6,817 bases of DNA from contig JBEVIU010000167.1 in assembly GCA_040510575.1 (NCBI GenBank), forward strand, positions 1 through 6,817. Reading direction: 5' to 3'. The notes under the pieces were generated by a model, which saw only the letters and a list, made by a program, of their open reading frames with translations, did no database searches and was not told the origin of the DNA. The DNA comes from DASUMF01 sp040510575 (GTDB lineage Bacteria; Actinomycetota; Acidimicrobiia; IMCC26256; DASPTH01). Below are positions 6,795 through 6,817 of the stretch, piece by piece. Each line of letters opens with the position of its first letter. Position 1 is the first letter of the stretch. The position numbers and the translations under genes are program-made.

Positions 6795-6817
6795 GGCCCG
6801 GCGCTGTGCGCCGGGCC
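6795..6817 (+). terminator. Terminator hairpin after the second secreted-protein gene
   Basis: A perfect 10-bp stem GGCCCGGCGC/GCGCCGGGCC with a TGT loop starts 29 nt after the stop and runs to the last base of the window, so the stem and any U-tract may continue. Its core CCCGGCGC/GCGCCGGG nearly repeats that of the hairpin at 5435. Confidence 0.75.

Overview
The window looks like a chromosomal segment of a high-GC actinobacterium. The evidence is the gene order dnaK-grpE-dnaJ-hspR (the classical actinobacterial HspR-controlled chaperone operon), strong G/C preference at third codon positions, a GTG start, and intergenic hairpins without U-tracts. A deep-branching lineage such as Acidimicrobiia is plausible, but that is an inference from protein flavour and not something the sequence proves.

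Layout: all six genes lie on the + strand. Positions 1-3289 are one tightly packed operon: the 3' part of dnaK (its first ~280 codons are outside the window), grpE (start overlapping the dnaK stop), dnaJ (4 nt after grpE) and hspR (4 nt after dnaJ). DnaK, GrpE and DnaJ form the Hsp70 folding cycle, and HspR is the MerR-type repressor that normally binds DnaK and shuts the operon off. The dnaK promoter and any HspR operator would be upstream of the window.

After a ~170 nt gap with a hairpin, two separate genes encode exported proteins of a different character. The first (3459-5408) is a 649-residue right-handed beta-helix protein. It has a ladder of paired cysteines in its loops and a C-terminal domain of the choice-of-anchor Q type. 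The second (5629-6765) is a 378-residue protein with a signal peptide, an alpha/beta domain that may be amidotransferase-like, and one bacterial Ig-like domain. They are unrelated over most of their length. Even so, both end in nearly the same peptide, IV(L)(S/T)P(K/R)FTG, directly before the stop codon. Each stop is followed by TGACC-type sequence and, 26-29 nt later, by a strong GC hairpin with the same stem core.

The most interesting signal is this shared C-terminal tail plus 3' hairpin on two otherwise different secreted proteins. It could be a short C-terminal sorting or processing tag, or a trace of shared ancestry. The chaperone operon itself is ordinary apart from small in-frame tandem repeats near the N-termini of GrpE and HspR.
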